From contig JACOSO010000021.1 of assembly GCA_016178785.1 (NCBI GenBank), forward strand, positions 1-64,000: a stretch of DNA of 64,000 bases. The letters are read 5' to 3'. This DNA is from Bacteroidota bacterium (lineage in GTDB: Bacteria; Bacteroidota; Bacteroidia; Cytophagales; Cyclobacteriaceae). Shown here piece by piece: positions 7,744 to 15,404 of this stretch. Both the position numbers and the translations under genes were made by a program. Positions within the stretch are counted from its first letter, which is position 1. Each line of letters starts with the position of its first letter. The notes under the pieces were generated by a model, which had not been told where the DNA came from, did no database searches, and was given only the letters and a program-made list of their open reading frames with translations.

Positions 7744-8709
7744 TCATACTCCAACAGTTATTACTACTTTCCCTTTGTGAGCTCCATCACCGAAAAGCCT
7801 GAATGCTTTAGGAACTTCATCTAACCTGTAGGGGCCATCTATCACAGGTTTGACTTTACCAGCTTCGAAAAGCTCGTTCATATAAGCTAAATCCTTGTTT
7901 AGCTTCAGCGCAACAATGCGTATCTTCTTTTTACTGATCATCGAAATCCAGGGCCACAGGATTAAAGCCTGGAAAAGCCGAACCATGGAACCCCCAACCG
8001 TAACATAAATTCCCTTGGGAGATAAAGCTCGAATATAATCGAATATCGAACGGTTCGTCTTAACATCAAGAATCAAGTCATAACATTTCCCATTCTTTGT
8101 GAAATCTTCTTTGGTATAGTCGATGACATAATCAAAGCCGAGTGAGCGCAGCATTTCCAATTTTCCTGAGCTGTCAACGCCAGTCATTTCAACTCCGTAT
8201 AATTTGGCAATCTGCACTCCGAAGGTACCCACACCTCCGCCCGCACCATTAATCAAGAGTTTTTGTCCTGCCTGAATTTGACCTTTATCCCGAAGGCCCT
8301 GTAATGCCAGCATTGCAGCCTGAGGTATTGCCGCTGCTTCCTCGAAGGTCATACCGGCAGGCTTCAAGACCAATGCATTTTCACGAGCGCATACATACTC
8401 CGCGAACCCTCCCCAGGTGCCGCTTAAATCTCCATACACTTCATCGCCCGGTTGAAACTTCTTTATTTTTTTGCCAACTGCTTCAATTCGCCCGGCTACG
8501 TCAGAGCCGAGTATTTTTATCTTCGGTTTTAGAAAGCCATTGATCATCCGATTGATGAAGTCTCCTTGAAGGAGGGCCCAGTCCCAATCGTTTATTGATA
8601 CCGCATAAACTTTTACCAGTACCTCATCTTCCTTTGGAATAGGTTTGTCTATCTCTTTTAACTCAAGAACATCAGGAGTTCCGTATTGTGTGTAGACAAT
8701 CGCTTTCAT
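7744..8709 (-). CDS. Zinc-free MDR oxidoreductase (quinone reductase-like)
   Basis: 321 residues, a typical length for NAD(P)H quinone oxidoreductase or RTN4IP1-like members of the medium-chain dehydrogenase family. The N-terminal GroES-like domain starts MKAIVYTQYGTPDVLEL. The Rossmann motif is INGAGGGVGTFG (about 153-164). The Cys and His ligands of the catalytic zinc are absent, which argues for the zinc-independent quinone or enone reductase branch. It probably reduces an activated double bond or a quinone with NADPH in the cytoplasm. It is followed on the same strand by its own end and preceded by a small membrane protein gene 24 bp upstream. Confidence 0.88.
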   Translation of the reverse strand: MKAIVYTQYGTPDVLELKEIDKPIPKEDEVLVKVYAVSINDWDWALLQGDFINRMINGFLKPKIKILGSDVAGRIEAVGKKIKKFQPGDEVYGDLSGTWGGFAEYVCARENALVLKPAGMTFEEAAAIPQAAMLALQGLRDKGQIQAGQKLLINGAGGGVGTFGVQIAKLYGVEMTGVDSSGKLEMLRSLGFDYVIDYTKEDFTKNGKCYDLILDVKTNRSIFDYIRALSPKGIYVTVGGSMVRLFQALILWPWISMISKKKIRIVALKLNKDLAYMNELFEAGKVKPVIDGPYRLDEVPKAFRLFGDGAHKGKVVITVGV

Positions 8710-8733
8710 TTACAACGATTCGTTTTTACAAGA

Positions 8734-8997
8734 TTATTCCTCAAAAAAGACGAACATCAACCCAATACCAACATACCCCACCCACCAAAATACAAGAATG
8801 ATTTTCAAATAAGTAGGAGCGTTGCTGGAGAAAATATACCGTGAGCCTACCAGGTAAATAATGATAAAGAAAATTTGCACAAAAGGCCATCCCCCACCGT
8901 AATAAAAATAATTGGTAACGGGCGAGTAGCCCAGGACTGCAGCCAACTCCAGGCAGATGCCTACAATCAAGCTTCGGTCTGCAAATAAATTTTTCAT
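8734..8997 (-). CDS. Small membrane protein (87 aa)
   Basis: 87 residues with three likely membrane segments (LIVGICLELAAVLGY, FVQIFFIIIYLVGSRYIF, YLKIILVFWWVGYVGIGLMF). No family recognised. It lies 24 bp upstream of the MDR oxidoreductase on the same strand, so co-transcription is likely. Confidence 0.65.
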   Translation of the reverse strand: MKNLFADRSLIVGICLELAAVLGYSPVTNYFYYGGGWPFVQIFFIIIYLVGSRYIFSSNAPTYLKIILVFWWVGYVGIGLMFVFFEE

Positions 8998-9144
8998 TTT
9001 TTACTTGTCCAATCTAAAACAAAAACTCCGGGAGTTAAACTATGGCTTCCTCAAGAAGGCCGTGTGGCCGACAATCGAATTCAGCAAGTATCAGGTTTCT
9101 ATCCGTTTCTCCTGCCTGTAGTTTTGAATTAAAATTTTACAAAC

Positions 9145-9618
9145 ATGAAGACACAACAAGAATCAAACATGTCAAAGGAAGAAAAAAACAAGGCCATAGT
9201 AGGCGAATGGTTCACCCATTTCTGGGGCAAAACCTGCGATCTCGGCATCGTTGACGAGCTCGCTGCTCCCAATATGCTTCTGCGTTATTCCCTTCACGAA
9301 CCTCGCCACGGGCATGAGGACATCAAAGCGTTCATGACCGACTTTCGCAAGGCATTCCCCGATCTTAACTTTTGGGGCACTGCCGATCTTATTGCCGAGG
9401 GCGACTATGTAGTTGGTCGTTGGGAAGGTGGCGGCACGCACACAGGTCCGGCTTTCAGTGATTTTCTCATCGGAGGCTTACCGGCAGCAACAGGCAGGAA
9501 GATGCATTTTACCGGCACCACTGTACTTCGTCTTGAAAATGGTAAAATCGTTGAAGAGATTGGACTGGACGATGGTGTAACAGCACTTCAACAACTTGAA
9601 TTGATTAAGGCCATCTGA
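9145..9618 (+). CDS. SnoaL-like ester cyclase family protein
   Basis: 157 residues from ATG 9145; a second Met at 9169 (MSKEEKNKAIV) is an alternative start. The NTF2-like fold of the SnoaL/ester-cyclase group is indicated by GEWFTHFWGK, the segment DIKAFMTDFRKAFPDLNFW, and the C-terminal GTTVLRLENGKIVEEIG. Known: some SnoaL proteins close polyketide rings, but most bacterial homologues in isolation have unknown substrates. It is cytoplasmic, with no signal peptide. A strong hairpin starts 5 bp after the stop. Confidence 0.82.
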   Translation: MKTQQESNMSKEEKNKAIVGEWFTHFWGKTCDLGIVDELAAPNMLLRYSLHEPRHGHEDIKAFMTDFRKAFPDLNFWGTADLIAEGDYVVGRWEGGGTHTGPAFSDFLIGGLPAATGRKMHFTGTTVLRLENGKIVEEIGLDDGVTALQQLELIKAI

Positions 9619-9623
9619 TTTTT

Positions 9624-9651
9624 AGCGGTCGGTGAGTTGTCACCGACCGCT
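9624..9651. terminator. Perfect 12-bp stem hairpin between convergent genes
   Basis: AGCGGTCGGTGA (9624-9635), loop GTTG, TCACCGACCGCT (9640-9651). It lies between the ends of a plus-strand and a minus-strand gene, so it could end transcription from both sides, although no U-run follows. Its core GGTCGGTG/CACCGACC is that of the dispersed hairpin family. Confidence 0.75.
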
Positions 9652-9707
9652 GCTCTCAACTTAAAAGCTCAATTATCTGCCCCTTTGACTCGATCAAAAA
9701 ATTCGGA

Positions 9708-10502
9708 TCATGTTGGTTCATGCAGGCGAGCTGCTTGAGAGGGGGTTATTCCTGCATATGATTTGAATTCCTTGATAAAATGCGCCTGATCGTAATAACC
9801 ACATTCAAGAGCTATGGAAGTAAGGGAAGATTCTGACGATTGAATTAGTTCAAGACTCTTATTGAATCGTTGAACGCTATGAAAGCTTTTTGGTGTTAAA
9901 CCTACCCACTCAAGAAATAATCTCTGAACATAGCGTTCAGAAAACCCATAGTGTGACGCTAGATTCTCTATACTGAAGGCATCGTCCTTATAGATATGGT
10001 TGCACAGCTCTTCAACCAATTTGAATTGCCCTGTTTTTTTATCGCTCTTGAGTAATCTCCGGATTAAGAATGAATCGAGAACTTTAATTTTTTGCGCAAG
10101 CGAATGCTGATCCATCAGTTGGTCATACCATCCGGTTGATTCTTTATTTAGTATATCGTAAAGATCAATCGAGCCGTTGGTGAAGTTAGATATCTGATCG
10201 GGAAAGAAAAGAGCACTGGCACATGAATAGAACCGCGCGACCAAAAGAGTAGTGCCTTTTGTCACTGTAGCCCTGGTCGGTGTAGTTAAATGTCCGAGCA
10301 CCTCCAGGTTGGGCACTTTTGCAAAACTATCACCTCGGTGCCTGACCGTATTCCCGTTCGAGATGTCTATACAAAGTTCTACGTGTCCGCTGGGGTACAT
10401 AACTTCCATGGAAACACTCTCATCGCAGGTGCAAACCCAATAATACTTTATATATGGTTTTAAAATATCCGATGGGGGGAACCCTTTAGACTCCGTAAAC
10501 AT
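9708..10502 (-). CDS. AraC-family transcriptional regulator
   Basis: 264 residues. The N-terminal domain (about 1-120, LKPYIKYYWVCTCDES ... MYPSGHVELCID) matches the cupin-like domain often labelled DUF6597. The C-terminal AraC domain (about 168-262) has two helix-turn-helix parts: SIENLASHYGFSERYVQRLF and TSIALECGYYDQAHFIKEFK, ending with the typical GITPSQAAR. The ligand is unknown. It is convergent with the ester-cyclase gene and divergent from the SnoaL-like gene at 10607, either of which could be a target. Confidence 0.9.
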   Translation of the reverse strand: MFTESKGFPPSDILKPYIKYYWVCTCDESVSMEVMYPSGHVELCIDISNGNTVRHRGDSFAKVPNLEVLGHLTTPTRATVTKGTTLLVARFYSCASALFFPDQISNFTNGSIDLYDILNKESTGWYDQLMDQHSLAQKIKVLDSFLIRRLLKSDKKTGQFKLVEELCNHIYKDDAFSIENLASHYGFSERYVQRLFLEWVGLTPKSFHSVQRFNKSLELIQSSESSLTSIALECGYYDQAHFIKEFKSYAGITPSQAARLHEPT

Positions 10503-10606
10503 TTTTGTCTTTCTATATTTTAATTCGGTAGTTCGTTTTTTTACAATTTTCTTTTCTCACTGGATTCTTCATTTGTATAAAATTATCTACAACAAAATTT
10601 TAACAT

Positions 10607-11086
10607 ATGAATAACAATAAAAAGATTCTACTCCTTGCCTTCCTGGCATTCGTCCATTTCATTACGCATGCGCAATCGAACAAAACCAATGAAAATGCTT
10701 TATTGGAAGAAGCCAAAAAAGCGATTGCCAAAAGTAATGCCATGCACTTCGACTTATACGCTAAAAATGACGGATCTGTTGTTAAACTATTTGCCGAAGA
10801 TGCATGCCTTATGGCACCTAACGCGCCTGCCCTATGCGGTCGTGATGGACTTGCCAAGTTTTTTAAAGATGCCTACGAAACAGGTGGAGTCAGAAGTGGT
10901 AAGATCACCACACTAAATGTCTACGGAGACGGCCACGAATTTGTAACGGAAGAAGGACTCTACGAAGTCTTTGATGCCAACAAAAAATTAGTTGATGATG
11001 GCAAATTTCTGATCCTGTGGAAAAAGACTAAAGATGGATGGAAAGATTTCAGAGATTCATTCAGCAGTAATCGTACACAGCAATAG
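10607..11086 (+). CDS. Secreted SnoaL/YybH-like (DUF4440-type) protein
   Basis: 159 residues with a cleavable signal peptide (MNNNKKILLLAFLAFVHFITHAQ). The mature part fits the NTF2-like YybH/DUF4440 group: an early helix (EEAKKAIAKSNAMHFDLYAK), then VVKLFAEDACLMAPNAPALCGRD and a C-terminal ILWKKTKDGWKDFRDSFSS. Function unknown; the fold often binds small ligands. It is transcribed away from the AraC-type gene at 9708-10502 and may be under its control. A stem-loop of the dispersed hairpin family follows 15 bp after the stop. Confidence 0.8.
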   Translation: MNNNKKILLLAFLAFVHFITHAQSNKTNENALLEEAKKAIAKSNAMHFDLYAKNDGSVVKLFAEDACLMAPNAPALCGRDGLAKFFKDAYETGGVRSGKITTLNVYGDGHEFVTEEGLYEVFDANKKLVDDGKFLILWKKTKDGWKDFRDSFSSNRTQQ

Positions 11087-11101
11087 TGCGCTGCCGTTTC
11101 T

Positions 11102-11132
11102 GCCTGTGGTCGGTGACAACATCGACCCAGGC
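11102..11132. terminator. Stem-loop of the GTCGGTG family between convergent genes
   Basis: GGTCGGTG (11108-11115), loop ACAA, CATCGACC (11120-11127), extended by GCCTG (11102-11106) with CAGGC (11128-11132). One G-T pair replaces G-C in the stem. It lies between convergent genes and fits a bidirectional terminator. Confidence 0.7.
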
Positions 11133-11138
11133 TAAAAC

Positions 11139-11678
11139 TTACCTTGTCTCGACATACATTTGAATGATGTCGACATACTCGCCAGAGATTTGCTTTATGG
11201 CTTTCACATGTTTGCCTTCTTCTACAAATCCTAAATTCTTGTACAGCTCAATGGCATTTGTATTTGTGGCAAACACATTCAAAAAAACTTTTTCAATTCG
11301 ACCGTTTTCTTTAGCCCAGTTCAAAAGAGTCTTGATTAACGCCCGCCCGATTCCTCGCGCTTGATAATCGGGATGAACGTTTACGCCAAACTCTCCGGTG
11401 TGGCAGTTTTTCTTTTTGCCAAGTGGCCCAAAAAATAAAAGTCCGACTATTTCTTTATTCATTTCTGCAACCAAAGTAATTGCCGAAGGGTTCTGTAAAG
11501 AATTGTTTATCCAGGTTTTCTCCTCCTCAATGGTTATTCCGTATTCGTCTATAGTTGTTAGCACCTGATCGGTCGATGTAAATAATACCTTGGAGTATTG
11601 AATTATTTTTTCAGCATCATTTTCATCAGGTCTTCTGATGAAAAAGGTTCTGCCGTCTTTGGTTTGGTGTTCAGTCAT
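11139..11678 (-). CDS. GNAT-family N-acetyltransferase
   Basis: I use the ATG at 11678 (MTEHQTKDGRTFFIRRP); the frame extends to a TTG at 11705, which is less likely. 179 residues. The acetyl-CoA loop is QARGIGRA (about 106-113), preceded by the beta strand GEFGVNVHPDY and followed by VFLNVFATNTNAIELYKNLGF, the usual end of the GNAT fold. The substrate is not deducible. It is cytoplasmic. Confidence 0.9.
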   Translation of the reverse strand: MTEHQTKDGRTFFIRRPDENDAEKIIQYSKVLFTSTDQVLTTIDEYGITIEEEKTWINNSLQNPSAITLVAEMNKEIVGLLFFGPLGKKKNCHTGEFGVNVHPDYQARGIGRALIKTLLNWAKENGRIEKVFLNVFATNTNAIELYKNLGFVEEGKHVKAIKQISGEYVDIIQMYVETR

Positions 11679-11818
11679 AATCACGCTGTTGCTCTTTGGG
11701 GCCAAGACTAATAAATAAAACGCTGATGAGGAACGTCAAGTTTGACGATATGATTCTTGATTATGAGTGGAGAAGGCGAAAAAATAGTAAGATGAATCTA
11801 TAACCTACCGCTGGCAAT

Positions 11819-12187
11819 TTACTTTACCACTGGCAATTTCGCGCCATTCCAACTTTCGATACCACCTTCCAGTTCAAAAACGGTTAATCCCTTTTTGCGC
11901 ATAGATACGGCTGCCGTGTGGCTGCGCTTGCCTGCCAGGCAATAAACTAAATAGGTTTTGCTTTTGTCGAGTTTGGCAGTATAGGTATCAAAATCTTTAT
12001 CATGTACATTTTTATTAACAGCCTTATCCAGGTGACCTTCATTGAATTCATCGGCAGTTCGCACATCGAGCACCACGGCAGACTTGTCATTCAACTTTGT
12101 TTTAAACTCCTGTGCCGAGAGGATTTGTTTTTGCTGCGCAAATAGCAGGGTAGGAGCTAGCGCTAGAATGAATATGAAATGTCGCAT
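11819..12187 (-). CDS. Exported rhodanese-like protein
   Basis: 122 residues: signal peptide (MRHFIFILALAPTLLFAQQ) then a single rhodanese domain with VVLDVRTADEFNEGHL and the active-site loop CLAGKRS (Cys83). Known: rhodanese domains carry sulfur as a Cys persulfide or serve redox roles. The export signal places it in the periplasm. It stands alone. Confidence 0.92.
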   Translation of the reverse strand: MRHFIFILALAPTLLFAQQKQILSAQEFKTKLNDKSAVVLDVRTADEFNEGHLDKAVNKNVHDKDFDTYTAKLDKSKTYLVYCLAGKRSHTAAVSMRKKGLTVFELEGGIESWNGAKLPVVK

Positions 12188-12372
12188 AACTGTTGATTCA
12201 AATGAATTTTATTCTCCATTTAAAGTTAGTCAGAATATAATTGGCATTCATACTCCTAGTTGTAATTCATCGCACTAGCTAGCCATCTGCCGACTCATCC
12301 TGCTGAACGTGTAAGGCAAGTAGTCTTCAACATGCATGTTTAGTAAGTTAAATCCCCAAATCATTAAAAGCC

Positions 12373-12987
12373 ATGAAGAAAATTGCATTTGTAATGTTGG
12401 CTTGTATCGAATCTATCATAGGCCTGTCGCAACCAGCGCTTGTTGCATTGGAAGACAAAACCAAAACCTTACAAGAGCGCTATCTTTTAATGAAAACCAA
12501 ATCCGAAACCTATCAAGACTACAAGGTCATTAAGGAAAGTATCCTGGATGGGGTGTGGAAAATAGGAAATGATTCCTTGAGGAAGCGAGAGCATCAACTT
12601 GAGGAAGCAAACGACAAAATAAAAGCTCTTCGAAATGAAGTGAGCATTGCCCGTGCGGAATTAAAATCCAATGAAGACTCTATGGCGAACGTTGTTTTTG
12701 CCAGCACACACCTAACTGTGTTGGGCATGAATTTTACAAAAGGGTTTTTTCTCACGCTGGTCGCCCTTGGTGGAACTGCACTGCTGGCAACAATTTTATT
12801 GCTTATGACGCGCATCAAAGCCATGCAAGTATTTGTGAAAGAAAGCAAGGTGATCGTGGCGAGTACTACCAACGAGTTTGAAGATTACAAACGAAAAATG
12901 TTTGAGAAGCAAACAAAGCTCACACGCGAATTACAAACGGAACGAAACAAATTAATCGAGCTGAAGGAATCTCAGAAGGCGGTATGA
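12373..12987 (+). CDS. Membrane-anchored coiled-coil protein, unknown function
   Basis: 204 residues. An N-terminal signal peptide (MKKIAFVMLACIESIIGLSQ), a helical periplasmic part with a coiled coil (REHQLEEANDKIKALRNEV), one membrane segment (FFLTLVALGGTALLATILLL, about 118-137) and a charged cytoplasmic helix to the end. Similar Bacteroidota proteins are sometimes labelled tRNA methyltransferase; no such domain is visible here. A diverged copy of 42 bp of its 3' end lies 1140 bp downstream at 14074-14115. Confidence 0.75.
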   Translation: MKKIAFVMLACIESIIGLSQPALVALEDKTKTLQERYLLMKTKSETYQDYKVIKESILDGVWKIGNDSLRKREHQLEEANDKIKALRNEVSIARAELKSNEDSMANVVFASTHLTVLGMNFTKGFFLTLVALGGTALLATILLLMTRIKAMQVFVKESKVIVASTTNEFEDYKRKMFEKQTKLTRELQTERNKLIELKESQKAV

Positions 12988-13015
12988 ATTTAGACTCGCA
13001 CATCACAACTCTCGT

Positions 13016-13969
13016 TTACTTCGCTGGAGTAATTACAATGTTTCTGAAATCGATCGGTCCATGGTCGCCCTGAAGAAGTAGCGGGCCCGGCTCACCTTCT
13101 TTGCTGTCGATGGCTCCGCCAGTGATACCGGGAATCTCCTGGTTGCTAATAATAGTTACTCCATTCGCAACAACCGTTACCATTCGTCCAATTAAAGTAA
13201 CATCATAGGATTGCCACTCCCCCGGATCTTTTGCCACCATTTCACTTGGTGTAAGGAAACCATAAACCCCTCCTAAGTAAGTCTTCGATGGCTCTTTTCC
13301 TTTGTTGTCTTCGATCTGCACTTCGTAACGGCCACGCAGATAAACCCCGCTGTTGCTTCCTTTGTCATAACGGAACTCGATATGCAGTTTGAAGTCACTA
13401 AACTTCTGATCGCTTACCAAATTGCTTCCCGACTTAGCGCTTCTTAAAACTCCATTTTCTACTTTCCATTGATTCTCTCCCATTGCATGCCAGCCCTTCA
13501 TATCTGCATCGTTGATAAGTTTAATCGGTTGCCCCCAGGCAGGCTCTCCTGATCCCCTTAATAAAGGAGCGCGTACTGCTGTCCATGTATATTTTTTATC
13601 ATCGGTATAAATCATCGTGCCTTTCAGGTTGCCGCCATCCAATTCTCCTTCAAAGTCCATGTTTCTAGTTCCCTGCTCCCACTGTGGTGGAATTGAGAAG
13701 CTAAATTTTCCATTCGCCACATTGACAACAGCTATAGGCCGTGCACTTCCGAATGCATACACAAACCGCCCTACTAATGTTTTGCGCCCTGACTTCTCAA
13801 TCTCCAGCCATGACGGGAGCTCTCTTCCATCTTTCTGAATGGTCATGTCCCAGCGACCTTCAATCGCGGTCATCTCTTGTGCAGATACATCGGTGCGGAC
13901 TGAGTAGAATAACACGGCAATCAATACGAAACAGAAGCGATGCACTAAAGGGAATAGTATTGTTTTCAT
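13016..13969 (-). CDS. DUF1080 (3-keto-disaccharide hydrolase) family protein
   Basis: 317 residues: signal peptide (to about residue 30, DVSAQ), a beta-rich N-terminal domain (about 32-130, EGRWDMTIQKDGRELPSWLE), then the jelly-roll DUF1080 domain (about 145-315) with DADMKGWHAMG, KLHIEFRYDKGSNSGVYLRG and YEVQIEDN. Known: DUF1080 proteins include periplasmic 3-keto-glycoside hydrolases. A second DUF1080 protein is encoded at 47215-47958. The gene is flanked on both sides by direct copies of the 3' tail of the coiled-coil gene (12934-12975 and 14074-14115). Confidence 0.88.
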   Translation of the reverse strand: MKTILFPLVHRFCFVLIAVLFYSVRTDVSAQEMTAIEGRWDMTIQKDGRELPSWLEIEKSGRKTLVGRFVYAFGSARPIAVVNVANGKFSFSIPPQWEQGTRNMDFEGELDGGNLKGTMIYTDDKKYTWTAVRAPLLRGSGEPAWGQPIKLINDADMKGWHAMGENQWKVENGVLRSAKSGSNLVSDQKFSDFKLHIEFRYDKGSNSGVYLRGRYEVQIEDNKGKEPSKTYLGGVYGFLTPSEMVAKDPGEWQSYDVTLIGRMVTVVANGVTIISNQEIPGITGGAIDSKEGEPGPLLLQGDHGPIDFRNIVITPAK

Positions 13970-14027
13970 TTCCCAATGCTACTTATTCGTTAATAAATAT
14001 CCAAGCTCTAAACTCACAGATGGTTCA

Positions 14028-14060
14028 GGTCAGTGACAACACTGACCTTGGGCAAAAAAT
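14028..14060 (+). repeat. GTCGGTG hairpin family member with compensatory change
   Basis: GGTCAGTG (14028-14035), loop ACAA, CACTGACC (14040-14047), then TTGGGCAAAAAAT. Relative to the usual GGTCGGTG/CACCGACC, a G-C pair is replaced by A-T on both arms. It lies downstream of the minus-strand dehydrogenase gene at 14159-15205. Confidence 0.8.
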
Positions 14061-14073
14061 ATCCAAAAAACTG

Positions 14074-14115
14074 CAAACGGAATGAAACAAATTGATTGAG
14101 CTGAAGGAATCTCAG
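14074..14115 (+). repeat. Duplicate of the 3' tail of the coiled-coil gene
   Basis: 42 bp matching 12934-12975 with three differences (both include GAGCTGAAGGAATCTCAG). Offset 1140 bp, same orientation. Not coding here. Confidence 0.85.
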
Positions 14116-14158
14116 GCGATTTGAATTTCTGTGTATTTATTTAAAATGATTTTAATAC

Positions 14159-15205
14159 TCACGGAGTTAACATTACTTTCATGCAGTTGTCTTCTTTAGC
14201 CGCAAAAATCCTGTAACCATCAGCGCCTTCTTTGAGTGACATGCGGTGGGTAATGATATCAATGAATGGAAATTTCTTTTCCTGGATCAACTTCAAAATT
14301 TCTGGCATCATACCTCTGGCCGGACATCTCCCGGTAACGTAAGTGATATTCTTGTCATACGCCTGCACAGGTGAGAAGGGCAAAAACTTGTCGTTGCAAA
14401 CACCAACACTCGAGATAATACCACCCGGTCTTACCAATTGATAGGACAACTTCAAACTGAATTCGCTGCCAATAGCTTCCATCACCGCATCAGCTCCTCT
14501 TCCTTCGGAAGCATTTTGCACAATGCTAACTGCATCGGCCATTGAAGTATTGATCGGTATGGCGCCAAATTTTTCAGCCATTTTTAGCCGGGCAGCTTCA
14601 CGATCTACCGCATAGATTTTCTCCGCACCATACGTGCGAGCTCCAAGTATAGCCATGAGACCCACAGGGCCGCATCCGATCACCACATAAACTCCTCGAG
14701 GTTTTATTTGCGCTTGCTTTGCACTGTAAAAACCAGTCGAGATGATATCACCGGCAAGCACACCTTCTTCCACTGAAACACCTTCGGGTAGTTTCATCAG
14801 TGATGAATCTGCCAGAGGCACGCGAACAAATTCAGCCTGGCCACCGTGCAATCCAATTCCATTTTCTACCCAGCCAAAGAGCTGATTTTTCACACATCGG
14901 CTGGTAAGACCAATTTGACAATAAAAGCATTCACCACAGCTTATTGAAAAAGGTGAAATGACCACATCGCCTACACGCAATGACTTCACTCCCTTCCCTA
15001 CCTCCATTACCTCTCCTGCAAATTCATGGCCCATGCATGTGTGCATGTCAAGCCCGGTTTCGCGTCCGTGATAAACGTGCAGGTCTGAGCCACAAATGGC
15101 GCAACATTTCACTTTTACTACGACATCTGACGGCTGAGCGATTCCAGGATCAGCTACAGATTCATAAGTGATTTTCTCAATCCCATTGAAAGTAAGTGCT
15201 TTCAT
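14159..15205 (-). CDS. Zinc-dependent MDR alcohol/polyol dehydrogenase
   Basis: 348 residues. Catalytic zinc ligands Cys38 (CAICGSDLH), His60 and Glu61 (MGHEFAGEV). Structural zinc Cys90, 93, 96 and 104 (SCGECFYCQIGLTSRC). The NAD(P) motif is GCGPVG (177-182), followed by an acidic residue in AVDREAARL that favours NAD. The family includes alcohol, threonine, sorbitol and glutathione-dependent formaldehyde dehydrogenases; the substrate cannot be chosen from sequence alone. A member of the hairpin family follows its stop codon. Confidence 0.92.
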   Translation of the reverse strand: MKALTFNGIEKITYESVADPGIAQPSDVVVKVKCCAICGSDLHVYHGRETGLDMHTCMGHEFAGEVMEVGKGVKSLRVGDVVISPFSISCGECFYCQIGLTSRCVKNQLFGWVENGIGLHGGQAEFVRVPLADSSLMKLPEGVSVEEGVLAGDIISTGFYSAKQAQIKPRGVYVVIGCGPVGLMAILGARTYGAEKIYAVDREAARLKMAEKFGAIPINTSMADAVSIVQNASEGRGADAVMEAIGSEFSLKLSYQLVRPGGIISSVGVCNDKFLPFSPVQAYDKNITYVTGRCPARGMMPEILKLIQEKKFPFIDIITHRMSLKEGADGYRIFAAKEDNCMKVMLTP

Positions 15206-15338
15206 TTATCTGGTGTTTGTTTAATCATTCGCAAGATGAGATGAAGTTAAGTCATGGGCAACAAAGTGATGTCACGTGCAGGGTGGTATTTGATTTTTTA
15301 ACGGCCGCCCTTTGTTTGGTCAGGTGATAATTGCTCAA

Positions 15339-15400
15339 GGTTGGTGACAACCTACCTGCATCCGTACGACTCCGGGAGGCGGGCACCGACCTTGGACAAA
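15339..15400 (+). repeat. GTCGGTG hairpin family member with expanded loop
   Basis: GGTTGGTG (15339-15346) pairs with CACCGACC (15384-15391) through one G-T pair, with a 37-nt loop instead of ACAA. The tag TTGGACAAA follows. It lies just downstream of the stop at 15405 on the minus strand. Confidence 0.7.
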
Positions 15401-15404
15401 CACG

